Position numbers and translations under genes: made by a program
Source: Candidatus Nanohaloarchaea archaeon
GTDB taxonomy: Archaea; Nanohalarchaeota; Nanosalinia; Nanosalinales; Nanosalinaceae
Assembly: GCA_013343275.1 (NCBI GenBank)
Contig: CP046106.1
Coordinates: forward strand, 851,887 to 915,886
Direction: 5' to 3'
DNA: 64,000 nt
Notes under the pieces: generated by a model
Databases searched by the model: none
Seen by the model: the letters and a program-made list of their open reading frames with translations, nothing else
What the model was told of the DNA's origin: nothing
Shown here: positions 1-8,847 of the stretch, piece by piece
Layout of the letters: each line of letters starts with the position of its first letter
Position numbering within the stretch: position 1 is the first letter of the stretch

Positions 1-182
1 TGGAGGAAAGCGTACAGCTTCTTCAGACAGATAAGATAACTGATTGCGTTATAAAGTTCAAAAATGGGCCTGAAACCTACCAGGTTTTCAAAAAGGAACA
101 GCCTTACGAAGTAACTGTCAAGAACATGGGAGAAGCTGGAGGAGGAAAACCTGCTACCCGTATAATAGTAGAGGAGAGATAG
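1..182 (+). CDS. C-terminal part of an unidentified protein (5' end outside window)
   Basis: An open frame runs from the window edge to a TAG at 180-182, two bases before the next start codon, so about 59 residues of the C-terminus are visible. They include a stretch reading YEVTVKNMGEAGGGKP and end in RIIVEER. There is no membrane segment in the visible part. The tight spacing suggests it is the promoter-proximal part of the pilin-like operon that follows. I do not recognise the family. Confidence 0.6.
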   Translation, partial: EESVQLLQTDKITDCVIKFKNGPETYQVFKKEQPYEVTVKNMGEAGGGKPATRIIVEER

Positions 183-184
183 TA

Positions 185-610
185 ATGCGTAGAAAAGGGA
201 TATCGGGCGTTGTTATAATGGCTGTAGTGTCCTTGTTTGGCCTAGGGATTATAATTGGGGTAACTCAAGGTTCTGCAGGAGGGACGCTTGATTTCGTAAA
301 GGCTCAATCAGTGAATCTACAGGCTGAGAGGGTTACAAATGCCATGCTGATAATGGAGACAGTTCCTGAAGGCTATGTCCAACTGAAGCTGGATGAATAT
401 CAGATAAGGTACGATGAGAACGACAGGAATCTCAGCCTTAACTATTCGGGCAAGGTAGGATCGAATGTTGTTAAGCCCTACATGACCAGCTACGATCAGG
501 TAATAGCACCTTCGACATTCCAACCTATTAACGGTAGCTTGTGTATTAGAAAAGAGCACAGGAGCGGTCAATCAGTGCTTATACTCAATAGAACAGGGTG
601 TAGCAGCTAA
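185..610 (+). CDS. Type IV pilin-like protein
   Basis: This 141-residue protein starts with a class III (prepilin) signal: basic residues, K-G at residues 4-5, then a hydrophobic helix (ISGVVIMAVVSLFGLGIII). Archaeal prepilin peptidase cuts after such a glycine and the helix forms the pilus core. The remainder is a short polar extracytoplasmic domain with cysteines near the C-terminus (LCIRK, RTGCSS) that could form a disulfide. It is followed by genes with the same N-terminal plan, with a TAATG overlap to the next one. The signal is clear; which pilus it belongs to is unknown. Confidence 0.7.
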   Translation: MRRKGISGVVIMAVVSLFGLGIIIGVTQGSAGGTLDFVKAQSVNLQAERVTNAMLIMETVPEGYVQLKLDEYQIRYDENDRNLSLNYSGKVGSNVVKPYMTSYDQVIAPSTFQPINGSLCIRKEHRSGQSVLILNRTGCSS

Positions 611-1215
611 TGCCGGAAGAATCCCAGTCGATACTCTATATAGGATATGTCATCTTGCTTTTCCTGGGCCTTATGCTGCTACTAAGCTTCTTTCTCTCTG
701 GCCTAACTAGTATAGAGGCAAATATTGAACAGACACATCAAAAAGAGTACAGAAAGGCTATAGTGTTGGAGAATCTACTATCTCTGGATGCAGACACTGA
801 ATCGCTGTATGGTTACAGCTATACGCATCGAAGAAGCGTTATACCGGTGGAGTTCTTCACCAACTATAACCCTGACTCAGGGGAAATAGGTTACAGGGTA
901 CAGGGCCGTGCTACAAGAGGCCACTGCTATATTCCTCGTGTGGAAGGCCTGGACGGCCAGCATTTTGCCTTCGGGATAGATCCTCTGGTTAATGAGGCAC
1001 TGAACGCAACAGGAGATCCGATGGGCCAGCCAAATGTAGACTTCAAGTCAGTTGTCCAGAACTCGACTTCGGGAGCCTACAGAGCCTGTACAATGATGCA
1101 TCCTGTGATCAGGCAGAGGGCCGTAGTTTCAACAGCTATGCTTGTAAGAGAGGATAAAAACCATTCAATGCTTCCAGTGAGGTTGTATGTCTATGATCCA
1201 TACCCGACACGATAA
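610..1215 (+). CDS. Membrane-anchored protein of the pilin-like operon
   Basis: The start codon overlaps the upstream stop (TAATG at 608-612), implying translational coupling. Residues about 8-30 form one hydrophobic helix and the rest is an acidic soluble domain of about 165 residues. Unlike its neighbours it has no K-G prepilin site before the helix, so it may be an anchored partner of the pilins rather than a processed pilin. Two cysteines (GHCYIP and RACTMM) could form a disulfide outside the cell. No family recognised. Confidence 0.6.
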   Translation: MPEESQSILYIGYVILLFLGLMLLLSFFLSGLTSIEANIEQTHQKEYRKAIVLENLLSLDADTESLYGYSYTHRRSVIPVEFFTNYNPDSGEIGYRVQGRATRGHCYIPRVEGLDGQHFAFGIDPLVNEALNATGDPMGQPNVDFKSVVQNSTSGAYRACTMMHPVIRQRAVVSTAMLVREDKNHSMLPVRLYVYDPYPTR

Positions 1216-1747
1216 AGGCCTGGCAGAAATGATAGGTTTTGTGGTAATCTTCATGATAGTTGTAATGATGGCTATCTACTTCTTCTCGCTCAATGCTATA
1301 GCTGGAAATAGTCAGAGCGTTAGTCAGGATGTGGATGTAGCTTACAGTGCGGATAATATCAGGTTGAGGTCTTCTGTCACTAGACTGATGATTGGAAAAC
1401 TCTGGAGGTCAGAGGATGTAAACTATGGAGAGTATGGGGATCAGAAGGCCTACAATGTGATCTCCAAGTTCCTGTCGTCGGAGCCGGGCGAAAAAATATG
1501 GCTTAACGGAACCTCGGTCGACTACTCTGATGCAAAAACTGATATCCGGAGCTACCTGAAAACAACTATGGACAGCAGTTATGGAAACAAGCCTTACAGA
1601 GTCACTCTGCGAGATACGAATGGGCTAGTCGTCTCAGTAGGAGATGTATCAAGTACTAATCGTGTAAGCTATCCGATAGCTCTGCAGAGCGGCCAGGGAA
1701 GAATAACAATCTATGTCGAGGGAGGTGATACGCTCTATGTTCGATAG
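1187..1747 (+). CDS. Type IV pilin-like protein
   Basis: A class III signal is visible: K-G at residues 10-11 followed by LAEMIGFVVIFMIVVMMAIYF, a classic pilin helix with a glutamate shortly after the cleavage glycine. The gene overlaps the upstream reading frame by 29 bases. A second ATG at 1193 is an equally possible start and would shorten the leader by two residues. The C-terminal domain is polar and lacks cysteines. It belongs to the same operon as the flanking membrane proteins, so it is probably a pilus subunit. Confidence 0.65.
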   Translation: MSMIHTRHDKGLAEMIGFVVIFMIVVMMAIYFFSLNAIAGNSQSVSQDVDVAYSADNIRLRSSVTRLMIGKLWRSEDVNYGEYGDQKAYNVISKFLSSEPGEKIWLNGTSVDYSDAKTDIRSYLKTTMDSSYGNKPYRVTLRDTNGLVVSVGDVSSTNRVSYPIALQSGQGRITIYVEGGDTLYVR

Positions 1748-2852
1748 ATACAGCAAGGGAGAGCCATCTCCGCTTATGCTGGCCTTAGGCCTCTTCATAA
1801 TGGCTGTAATCTTTGGGACAATGTCCTTCCCAATACAGAACTTCTTCTCAACACAGCTAGATACCTCTGTAGAGGACCTAGATAGAGTTGCGGATGCTAA
1901 ATCCTACGCACAGCTCTACTTCTACAACTACGTTCCAACCGCGGCAACATACTCAACTTACCAGAACTCCTACCAAATGGCCAAGGAAGGCGGAGGGAAG
2001 ACTATAGAGTGGAGTTCCAGCATATATACAGACTCGGGCCTGCCAGACTACGCCTATATTCCGGGCGGAGGCTGTGGTAGCTACGAAATAATAGGAGAGA
2101 TCAGGTGTGAACTTGGAGAGAATGTAACGGATGACCTGCAGGAAAACTATCTGTCTCAGGTAAGCGAAGGCCGGTGTGGTCGACCCCGATACAATCTCGA
2201 CATCTACTTCAGCCAGAAAAACTACTCCCTATCCGGAGGTGCGTTCGCACTTTCACCGATTAAAGCTAACTGTAGCTTCCCTGATGGTAAAGTAATGTAC
2301 AAGGCCAACAACTCTTACCTCAGCCTGGACTTTGAGGTCTCTGGCGACAGGTATCTCAGAATGGCTCGTGAATCTAAGAGGATAACCAAGGGTCTCTACC
2401 AGGAGTGGAGTAGCATATCTGATTCATACTCCGGTACAGAGACGGCCTGTGGATACAAAGATTACTCTACGGCTGAGCAGGAGGCAGTAAACGACGCTGA
2501 ACAGGCCGTAAGGCAGGCCTTCAATAATGCGCCTCAGAGCTCAGATATATCTCATGTAACGGTTGAAACCTTTGAGATTCTAGGCCCTTCCGACAGTTTC
2601 ACTGAAGGAGAGACTACGGAGATTTTCAAAGGTTCGGACTCTCAGTCCTATGATGCCTTGGGAGATTGTGGCTGTGATGAGGATGGCGATAACTGTGAGA
2701 CAGAGTATGAGGCCAAAGTAAATGTAACTCTGGAGAAGACCAATGTTAAACTTGTTTTGAAGGACAGGTTCTCGAAGATTCCGGTTGATTCCGGTAAGAG
2801 GTACATGGAGTTTGTGGTGGATAACTACACTCACTACTACCAGCGGGACTAG
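1737..2852 (+). CDS. Large pilin-like or pilus-associated secreted protein
   Basis: I place the start at 1737 rather than at an upstream in-frame ATG (1713) because a strong Shine-Dalgarno, GGAGGTGAT (1721-1729), lies seven bases before it. The 371-residue product has K-G at residues 7-8 followed by a hydrophobic helix (SPLMLALGLFIMAVIFG), then a large extracytoplasmic domain with several cysteines, including a CGC cluster in an acidic loop near residue 310. A long C-terminal domain on a pilin helix suggests a minor or tip subunit. The gene overlaps the previous one by 11 bases and is last in the operon. Confidence 0.6.
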   Translation: MFDRYSKGEPSPLMLALGLFIMAVIFGTMSFPIQNFFSTQLDTSVEDLDRVADAKSYAQLYFYNYVPTAATYSTYQNSYQMAKEGGGKTIEWSSSIYTDSGLPDYAYIPGGGCGSYEIIGEIRCELGENVTDDLQENYLSQVSEGRCGRPRYNLDIYFSQKNYSLSGGAFALSPIKANCSFPDGKVMYKANNSYLSLDFEVSGDRYLRMARESKRITKGLYQEWSSISDSYSGTETACGYKDYSTAEQEAVNDAEQAVRQAFNNAPQSSDISHVTVETFEILGPSDSFTEGETTEIFKGSDSQSYDALGDCGCDEDGDNCETEYEAKVNVTLEKTNVKLVLKDRFSKIPVDSGKRYMEFVVDNYTHYYQRD

Positions 2853-2906
2853 GACGGGTTCAATTTATATTTTTCATCACGTAAAACAGTGATAGGTGAT
2901 TTACTA

Positions 2907-3203
2907 GTGCCAGAAGAACAAGAAGATCAAGGAGACGACAACACAGTATACGTGGGATCTAAGCCTGCAATGAGTTACGTACTAGCAGTTGTAACTCAGT
3001 TCAGTGAAGGACACGAAACAGTACATGTCAAAGCACGAGGTAAGGCAATCAGCCGAGCAGTAGACGTTGCAGAAATCGTAAGAGACAGATTTGTAGAAGA
3101 TGCAGAGATTGAAGATATCTCAATCGGTACAGACGAGATAGAAACAGATGAAGGAGACGAGCTTAACGTCTCAAGCATCCAGATCGACCTACTGCAGCCT
3201 TAA
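2907..3203 (+). CDS. albA: Alba nucleic-acid-binding chromatin protein
   Basis: This 98-residue protein matches Alba, a dimeric archaeal DNA/RNA-binding protein that compacts chromatin. The family core is clear: [19 protein letters not shown], then [20 protein letters not shown]. The N-terminus is a short acidic extension, as in halophiles. I chose GTG at 2907 because AGGTGAT (2894-2900) precedes it by six bases; an upstream in-frame GTG at 2889 lacks such a site. A TATA-like TTTATAT lies at 2864-2870. It is transcribed separately from the pilin operon upstream. Confidence 0.93.
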   Translation: MPEEQEDQGDDNTVYVGSKPAMSYVLAVVTQFSEGHETVHVKARGKAISRAVDVAEIVRDRFVEDAEIEDISIGTDEIETDEGDELNVSSIQIDLLQP

Positions 3204-3287
3204 AACAATGTACTGTACCTCTTTTCTTTCTATTACTTCCCTGTTTCTTCAAAGTATTTTTATACAGGCCTAACCAAAAACTCATGT

Positions 3288-3641
3288 ATGAAACGTAAAG
3301 GCCTTTCACAGGTTCTATGGCTAATAATTGCAGCAGCAGTACTAATGATGGTCTCAATGGCCCTCACATTCACAACACAGGGAACACTAGGAAACTTCGC
3401 TCAGAGCACGGATGCGAACGCATGCCGAAATACCCTCAGCAACAAGGTAGCAGCACAGACACAAGGAGATATCTTCATGGCTCCAAGAAGCTGCTACTCT
3501 GATGACGGCAACCCTGTAGCCTATCAAGGTAAACTCGCTAACGACGACGGCACTAACAACAGAGAATGTCTTCAGAAGACATCTACTGGTTGGGAGAGTA
3601 TAGGAGAGGCCTCCACTGAAAGCGGTTGCCCAGCACCATAG
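3288..3641 (+). CDS. Small type IV pilin-like protein
   Basis: A 117-residue protein with a textbook archaeal prepilin start: MKRKG then LSQVLWLIIAAAVLMMVSMA. The mature part is small and polar, with four cysteines that could form two disulfides. A TATA-like TTTTTATA around 3257-3264 sits about 28 bases before the start, consistent with an almost leaderless transcript. It is followed after 12 bases by another small membrane protein, so the two probably form a pair. Its small size fits a major pilin, but that is inference. Confidence 0.65.
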   Translation: MKRKGLSQVLWLIIAAAVLMMVSMALTFTTQGTLGNFAQSTDANACRNTLSNKVAAQTQGDIFMAPRSCYSDDGNPVAYQGKLANDDGTNNRECLQKTSTGWESIGEASTESGCPAP

Positions 3642-3653
3642 GAGTGATTAATA

Positions 3654-3953
3654 ATGGATAAACTGCTGGAGATAGTGATGGCCGCAGTAGTTATATCAGT
3701 GACAGGCCTAGCAGTGCTTTTCGCTCTTAATAGCCAGAGCGGTAGCTTTATGAATTTTCTAGACAGTCAATCCCAAGATGCAAGGTGTGATATGCTCAAA
3801 GATAAGTACGATAGAGCAGCTGAGAACGAAAATGTGGATAGGTATACTGAAATTAATCAGAAAGCTAGTAATATGGGATGTGAATGGGCAACTGGAGGCG
3901 GAGGTAGCCCATCTCTGCCTACAGGTGGCGGGCCGGCGCCGGCAACACCGTAG
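3654..3953 (+). CDS. Small single-helix secreted protein paired with the upstream pilin
   Basis: A 99-residue protein with a hydrophobic N-terminal helix (residues about 4-26), a polar middle with two cysteines and a Gly/Pro-rich tail (GGGGSPSLPTGGGPAPATP). The start follows GGAGTGAT (3641-3648) at short spacing. No K/R-G prepilin site precedes the helix, so it may stay anchored. It shares an operon and size class with the preceding pilin-like gene. No family recognised. Confidence 0.55.
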   Translation: MDKLLEIVMAAVVISVTGLAVLFALNSQSGSFMNFLDSQSQDARCDMLKDKYDRAAENENVDRYTEINQKASNMGCEWATGGGGSPSLPTGGGPAPATP

Positions 3954-3961
3954 TTGTTTGA

Positions 3962-5425
3962 CTATTCGAGCAGCATCTTCTCGATAAGTTTCTCTATCTC
4001 CCATATTTCATTTTCTTCAATATTTTTCTCTACATCAAGATCTGCGTCAACGCTGATTAGAGGTACAGGATTTAAGGTGTGCGATGTGTTTGGGCTCTCT
4101 TCCGTACCCATGTCCTCGCAGTTACCGTGGTCTGCCGTGATCAGCATGGAGTAATCTGTATCCTCTACTTTTTCTACTAGACGCCCTATATTCCTATCCA
4201 CGGTTTCGACAGCGGTAATAGCTGCATCTAACTCTCCTGTATGACCTACGAGATCGCAGTTAGCAAAGTTCAGGAGGATAAAATCTTTCTCTCCTTCTTC
4301 AAGGGCCTCAAGTACTACGTCACAGATATCATCGGCATGCATCTCAGGCTTCTGATCGTAGGCCTTGATCTTGTCGCTCTCGACGAAATGCCGTTCCTCG
4401 TGCTCGAACTCGAGCTCTCTCTGGCCGTTGAAGAAGAATGTAACGTGAGGTCTTTTCTGGCTTTCCGCTACACGAAGCTGTGAGAGACCTGCATCTTCTA
4501 TCTTTTCCCCCAGCGTGTTTTCCACTATTTTTTTCTCGAATATTGCTGGATTATCGATTTCGTGCTCGTACTGGAACATAGAGGTGAAGTTAGGATGGAT
4601 AGGTTCGTCATATTCATCTGGATCGACCTCAGAGACAAGCTCTTCCTCTATCTGGCGCTCCCTGTCGGCCCTGAAGTTGTAGAATATCACCTCATCATCG
4701 TTGCTCATGCCATCATAGTCCTCACTTACTGAAGGGATTACAAAGTAGTCGTAGTCTCCATTATTGTAGGTCTCTTCGAGGGCCTCCTGGGGATCCGAGA
4801 ACTCGAATCCTTCAGCTTCCGCCATCGCATGGTAGGCCTTGTGTGTCCGTTCCCAGTTGTGGTCACGGTCCATAGAGTAGTAGCGGCCTGTCACTGTAGC
4901 GATCTCTCCGCTGAATTCTTCCGTCCATCCCTCGATCTGGTCCAGAAACTTCTCTGCAGATTTAGGCGAGACGTCTCTACCATCTGTAAAGCAATGAATC
5001 TTAACCTCTACATCGTACTCTGAGGCAATCTCCAGTAAGGCCTTAAGGTGATCGATGTGGCCGTGGATTCCTCCGTCTGAGATGATGCCTGCGAAATGTA
5101 CTGTAGTATTGTTTTCCTCTGCTCTCTCAAGGGCCTGTTTCAGTGCCTTTTTCTCTTTTAGTTCGTTGTTTTCGATTGCCTGGTTTATTCTGGTTAGTCT
5201 CTGCGGTATTTTTCGTCCTGCTCCTAGGTGTAGGTGGCCGACCTCTGAGTTGCCTGTGTATCCTTTGGGTAGGCCTACGGCTGGTCCGGATGCGTCTAGC
5301 TTGGCGAACCCGTTTCTTGCCATGAGTTTGCCGAGGTTAGGTGTGTCTGCTTGTTTGAATGCGTTGCCTTCTGTCTTTTCCCGGAGGCCTACGCCGTCCA
5401 TCACTACTAGGAGTACTGGTTTCAT
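3962..5425 (-). CDS. gpmI: 2,3-bisphosphoglycerate-independent phosphoglycerate mutase
   Basis: The 487-residue protein belongs to the alkaline-phosphatase superfamily mutases that interconvert 3- and 2-phosphoglycerate using two manganese ions. Visible signatures: MDGVG near residue 10 (metal aspartate), GYTGNSEVGH with the phosphoserine at about residue 60, GIISDGGIHGH, HCFTDGRDV, and a C-terminal TADHGNCEDM. It is slightly shorter than bacterial GpmI (about 510) but all core motifs are present. It is the only glycolytic gene here and ends 9 bases from the convergent pilin-pair gene. Confidence 0.93.
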   Translation of the reverse strand: MKPVLLVVMDGVGLREKTEGNAFKQADTPNLGKLMARNGFAKLDASGPAVGLPKGYTGNSEVGHLHLGAGRKIPQRLTRINQAIENNELKEKKALKQALERAEENNTTVHFAGIISDGGIHGHIDHLKALLEIASEYDVEVKIHCFTDGRDVSPKSAEKFLDQIEGWTEEFSGEIATVTGRYYSMDRDHNWERTHKAYHAMAEAEGFEFSDPQEALEETYNNGDYDYFVIPSVSEDYDGMSNDDEVIFYNFRADRERQIEEELVSEVDPDEYDEPIHPNFTSMFQYEHEIDNPAIFEKKIVENTLGEKIEDAGLSQLRVAESQKRPHVTFFFNGQRELEFEHEERHFVESDKIKAYDQKPEMHADDICDVVLEALEEGEKDFILLNFANCDLVGHTGELDAAITAVETVDRNIGRLVEKVEDTDYSMLITADHGNCEDMGTEESPNTSHTLNPVPLISVDADLDVEKNIEENEIWEIEKLIEKMLLE

Positions 5426-5479
5426 ACCGGGTTTTTGTCGTTGGTTGAATTTATTAACAACGCCGAGGAAGAATTTGTT

Positions 5480-5947
5480 ATGCAGGAGATCGAGCAGAAT
5501 CTTGAGAGTGCTCGCAGAAACCTTGAGGAGGCCGAGTCTGTTTCCCGGAGCAGTATTGATGGGAAGCTGGCAGAACTTAACAGCAGGCTGGAGGAGCTTG
5601 AGGTAGAAGTCTTCAGTGATGAGGAAAGAGGCCGGTCGCTCTCCGAGAAGGTTGAGACTCTGAGTTCTCAGGTCGAGCAGATCTCTGAATCTAATCCTGA
5701 TGAGCGGTTGAATGAGTTTGAGGAAGAGCTTCTGGACCTGAAACAGGAAGTTAACGAGATTTCCTCTCAGTCAGATGAAGGCGCGCAGAATGAGGATATT
5801 GAAGAGCTCTGGAATGAGCTAGATAAAGAGTTCGCTGAGATAGAGAGAAGGATGCATGAGAATGAAAGCGAGCTAGAGGAGCTTAGATCGGATGTTGCAC
5901 ATATTTCAGAGGTTCTCAGAACAGTTATCTCCGAGAACTTTCGATGA
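5480..5947 (+). CDS. Acidic coiled-coil protein
   Basis: A 155-residue protein made almost entirely of heptad-like acidic sequence (ESARRNLEEAESVSR, SRLEELEVEV), with no membrane segment or known domain. I start it at ATG 5480: a TATA-like TTTATTA at 5449-5455 predicts a transcript beginning close to that codon, whereas upstream TTG codons would overlap the promoter. It is divergent from gpmI and precedes a longer coiled-coil gene of similar composition. Function unknown; a structural or scaffolding role is only a guess. Confidence 0.6.
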   Translation: MQEIEQNLESARRNLEEAESVSRSSIDGKLAELNSRLEELEVEVFSDEERGRSLSEKVETLSSQVEQISESNPDERLNEFEEELLDLKQEVNEISSQSDEGAQNEDIEELWNELDKEFAEIERRMHENESELEELRSDVAHISEVLRTVISENFR

Positions 5948-6017
5948 TGTTGTTCTCCAACAGTCAAAAAAGGCTTTTAACTTTTTGATCACTTGTAGGT
6001 ATTAAGTGGTTGTAAAA

Positions 6018-7610
6018 ATGGCTGAAGATGTTATTTTCGGAGGAGACGATGAGCAGGAAAACACCGAGGAAGAGCAGGAAACTGTCCTAGAGTCAGAGGA
6101 TCAGCAGGAAGAACAGGACGAAGAATCACAGGAAACACTTTTCGGCGGCTCAGAAGATGAAGACTCCGAAGAAAAAGAAAGCGCCGAAACAGAAGATTCA
6201 ACTGAAGAATCGACAGAAGAAAGAGAATCAACCACAGAAAGCCTTTCCAGCGATAGTTCTAACACGGAAGACTCCGATATCGAGGAAAATGATATTGATG
6301 AAGAAAAATTCAGTGAAGTAGAGCAGAGAATGGAGGAGATGGAGGCCCGGCTTGAAGATATGGCCTCTGAAGACAGCGACGAGGCCCAGGATCTAGAGGA
6401 GAGGCTTGAAGAGCTTGAATCCGAACTCGAGAAAATAGAGGAACTGGAAGAACAGATAGACGACAATACAGATGAAGGAGCCTTGGAAGAGGTTGAAGAG
6501 ATCGAGGAGAACTTTGAGGAAAGATATGAGGCACTTCAGTCAAGGATATCTGACCTGGAAGACGAGAAAGAAATTGAAGAGCTTGAATCCGAACTAAACG
6601 AACTTAAAGACAGAGTTGCGGAGAAAACGGATCTTATCAATGATTTGAAGGAGAGAAACAACAGCAAGATCGAAGAGCTGGAACAGAAAGTCGAGGAAGT
6701 GGAATCGGCAGATGCTGAAGAGTTCGAGGAAAGACTGGATCAACTGGAGGAAGAGATAGAGAACTCCGAAATTGAGGAAGAAATTCAGGAATTAAGAGGT
6801 GAAATAGAGCAGGTAGAGGCCGAAGAACTCGATGAACTGGAGGAAAGGCTTGATGAACTGGAATCCGACATTGATAATAGCTCTCTTGAAGATAGGATTG
6901 ATTCAATCGAGAGCAGGATCGACGAGATAGATCAGAATGAACAGGTAGAAGAACTGCAGGACGATATCTCCGATATAAACAGCCAGGTAGAGAAATTACG
7001 GGAAAAGATAGATGAAATAGAGGATAACAGTCCGGAAGCCGACATTGAAGATAATTCTGATGCGATAGATGAACTGAAAGTTGATGTGGAAAATGTAAAA
7101 ACACAGCTCAGCAGCCTGGAAGAAGATATAGAGGAACAGGATGTGACCCAGCTACAAAAGGAAGTTGAGCAGCTGAAAGGAATGGTTTCAGACTTCAAAT
7201 GGATATTCAACGACTTTGACGATCTGGCCAACCTCAAGCTTCTATCAGAGGAAGAGTACGAAGAAATAAGCAAAAAATCCGATCAGGACAGAGAGGAACA
7301 GGACAGGTTTACCGAACTAGTAGAGGCGCTGAACAGGAACGTAGAGAAACTAGCCGAGAGCAGTGGTGGCAGCTCTCAGCTAGAGGAAAGGGTAGAGAAA
7401 CTGGAGAAACGCCAGAAATCAAGGACTTCGGCCCTCAAACAGAGATTATCTCAGCTGGAAGAACAACAGGTAGACCAGTCGGATGTAGAGGCAGTAGTCG
7501 ACGAAATGGAGAGACAGGAAGAAGCCATAGAAGATATCAGGGAAGGCTACCAAGAACTCGGCGAAATGATGGAACTGATCTTGAAGGACTACAAAAACCA
7601 GAACCAGTAA
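6018..7610 (+). CDS. Long acidic coiled-coil protein
   Basis: A 530-residue protein. Residues 1 to about 90 are Glu/Ser-rich low-complexity sequence, residues about 95-390 are a nearly continuous coiled coil, then comes a short break (DFKWIFNDFDDLANLKLL) and a further C-terminal coil. There is no signal peptide or membrane segment, so it should be cytoplasmic. ATG 6018 is preferred over an upstream GTG at 6006; a TATA-like GCTTTTAAC lies near 5972-5980. The composition fits an SMC-like spacer or cytoskeletal filament, but no ATPase head is present. Not recognised. Confidence 0.65.
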   Translation: MAEDVIFGGDDEQENTEEEQETVLESEDQQEEQDEESQETLFGGSEDEDSEEKESAETEDSTEESTEERESTTESLSSDSSNTEDSDIEENDIDEEKFSEVEQRMEEMEARLEDMASEDSDEAQDLEERLEELESELEKIEELEEQIDDNTDEGALEEVEEIEENFEERYEALQSRISDLEDEKEIEELESELNELKDRVAEKTDLINDLKERNNSKIEELEQKVEEVESADAEEFEERLDQLEEEIENSEIEEEIQELRGEIEQVEAEELDELEERLDELESDIDNSSLEDRIDSIESRIDEIDQNEQVEELQDDISDINSQVEKLREKIDEIEDNSPEADIEDNSDAIDELKVDVENVKTQLSSLEEDIEEQDVTQLQKEVEQLKGMVSDFKWIFNDFDDLANLKLLSEEEYEEISKKSDQDREEQDRFTELVEALNRNVEKLAESSGGSSQLEERVEKLEKRQKSRTSALKQRLSQLEEQQVDQSDVEAVVDEMERQEEAIEDIREGYQELGEMMELILKDYKNQNQ

Positions 7611-7616
7611 CTGCAA

Positions 7617-8648
7617 CTAAGTGAAGCTGTCAAGGCCTGACTGCCGTGAACTTAACGCTGCCTCGAGATCTGAAAGACCTGACTCCACTCGATCCTCTGA
7701 GAAGTCGTGGTCATCTACAAGTATTTCTTTAATCTTCTCTTCATCTACTTCCCCGAAGCTGTACTCGATTTCCTCTACAGGCGGGCTTTTGAAAAAATCT
7801 ATAATCTGTTCCGGACCGGCCTCTGACTCCCACTCTACTTTCTCATCCTCAAACAGCTTATCCCAGGAATCGTACTCTCTAACCAGTTTCAAAGCAGTCT
7901 TCGGTCCTATTCCGTGAACGCCGTCAGGATTGAAGTCGGTACCCATCAGCACGCCCATCCAGATAAGCTTCTCCTGAGAGATATCAAGCTGATCAAGAAC
8001 CTCTTCAAGCTCGATAAGCTCCGTGGAAATCTCTTTCCTACCGCCGCTGGAGGTCTTCCGAGTCTTTCTCGTAGTAAGATTCTTCACCATTCTCTCGGCG
8101 CCGAAAAGCAGTGAATCCCAGTCCTGGCTTCCGACTGCGTAGATATCGCCGGGATAGTCTTCATGAGTCATATATGCAGCTTGTGCCTCTCCCTCGCTAG
8201 GAGCCTGAATGTAGGGGATTCCCATTGCATCCAGGAGCCTCTTCGACTCCTTAATCATATCTCCTGTTAGTTTAGATGACTGAGTAGCCTTGCTGTAGGC
8301 CTCGGAAACCTTGCCCTCTTCCTTCAACTTCTTCCACTCTTCCCGAGCTTCCTCTCTCTTCTTCCTTCTCTGTGTAGTCTCTTTCTCCTTGAGATCAGGA
8401 GCTTCTCCGTCAAATACGTATACAGGCCTGATATTTTCTTCAAGCATGTTGATATTCCGGTAGAAAAGGCCTGACAGGTGGGAGGTAATGTTGCCGGACG
8501 AATCTTTTAGTGGGGTACCGTCTCTCTGTCTAATGATCGACAGGAACTGGTACAGGGTATTCATTGCGTCGACAGCTATCTCTTTATCGTTTAGATCCGC
8601 GAAATCTATTTCTTCTCTCTCAATGAGATCTCCAAGATTTACTCCCAT
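7617..8648 (-). CDS. fen: Flap endonuclease 1 (FEN-1)
   Basis: A 343-residue structure-specific 5' nuclease of the XPG/Rad2 family, which removes 5' flaps in Okazaki-fragment processing and repair. The N-terminal domain has VDAMNTLYQFL and FDGEAP with metal-binding acids; the internal domain has PSEGEAQAAYM and VGSQDWDSLLFG, followed by a helix-hairpin-helix (GVHGIGPKTALKL). The C-terminus, QSGLDSFT, is a PCNA-interacting motif in which the final aromatic is replaced by Thr. Length is normal for archaea. It is divergent from a mini zinc-finger gene. Confidence 0.95.
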   Translation of the reverse strand: MGVNLGDLIEREEIDFADLNDKEIAVDAMNTLYQFLSIIRQRDGTPLKDSSGNITSHLSGLFYRNINMLEENIRPVYVFDGEAPDLKEKETTQRRKKREEAREEWKKLKEEGKVSEAYSKATQSSKLTGDMIKESKRLLDAMGIPYIQAPSEGEAQAAYMTHEDYPGDIYAVGSQDWDSLLFGAERMVKNLTTRKTRKTSSGGRKEISTELIELEEVLDQLDISQEKLIWMGVLMGTDFNPDGVHGIGPKTALKLVREYDSWDKLFEDEKVEWESEAGPEQIIDFFKSPPVEEIEYSFGEVDEEKIKEILVDDHDFSEDRVESGLSDLEAALSSRQSGLDSFT

Positions 8649-8690
8649 TACAGAAACTAACTTAGGCCTTGACTGTTTAAATGGTAATCT

Positions 8691-8828
8691 ATGGAAGGCC
8701 TCTGCGACTACTGCCAGGAGAAGAAGGCTGTAACAAGCTGCGAAGTCTGCGGATCAAAAGTCTGTCAGGACCACAAAAAAGAGCATGGCTGTGCAGTATG
8801 CAACGGTGGAGAAAGAACTTTTGAATAA
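8691..8828 (+). CDS. Mini zinc-finger protein (45 residues)
   Basis: A short ORF encodes a protein rich in cysteine and histidine: CDYC at 5-8, CEVC at 17-20, C25, H28, H32, C34 and C37. The spacing fits two interleaved zinc sites, like a B-box or AN1-type treble clef. It ends with TAA at 8826-8828. Such mini zinc-finger proteins are common in haloarchaea. Acidic and basic residues are balanced, and the codons look ordinary for this genome. It lies between fen and the aEF1B gene; its partner is unknown. Confidence 0.65.
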   Translation: MEGLCDYCQEKKAVTSCEVCGSKVCQDHKKEHGCAVCNGGERTFE

Positions 8829-8847
8829 AAAATTAGAGAGGAGGTGT

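Noticed and set aside
6101..7273. Serine-rich and leucine-rich minus-strand ORFs opposite the coiled-coil gene
   Set aside because: They are antisense images of GAG/GAA-rich codons, not genes.
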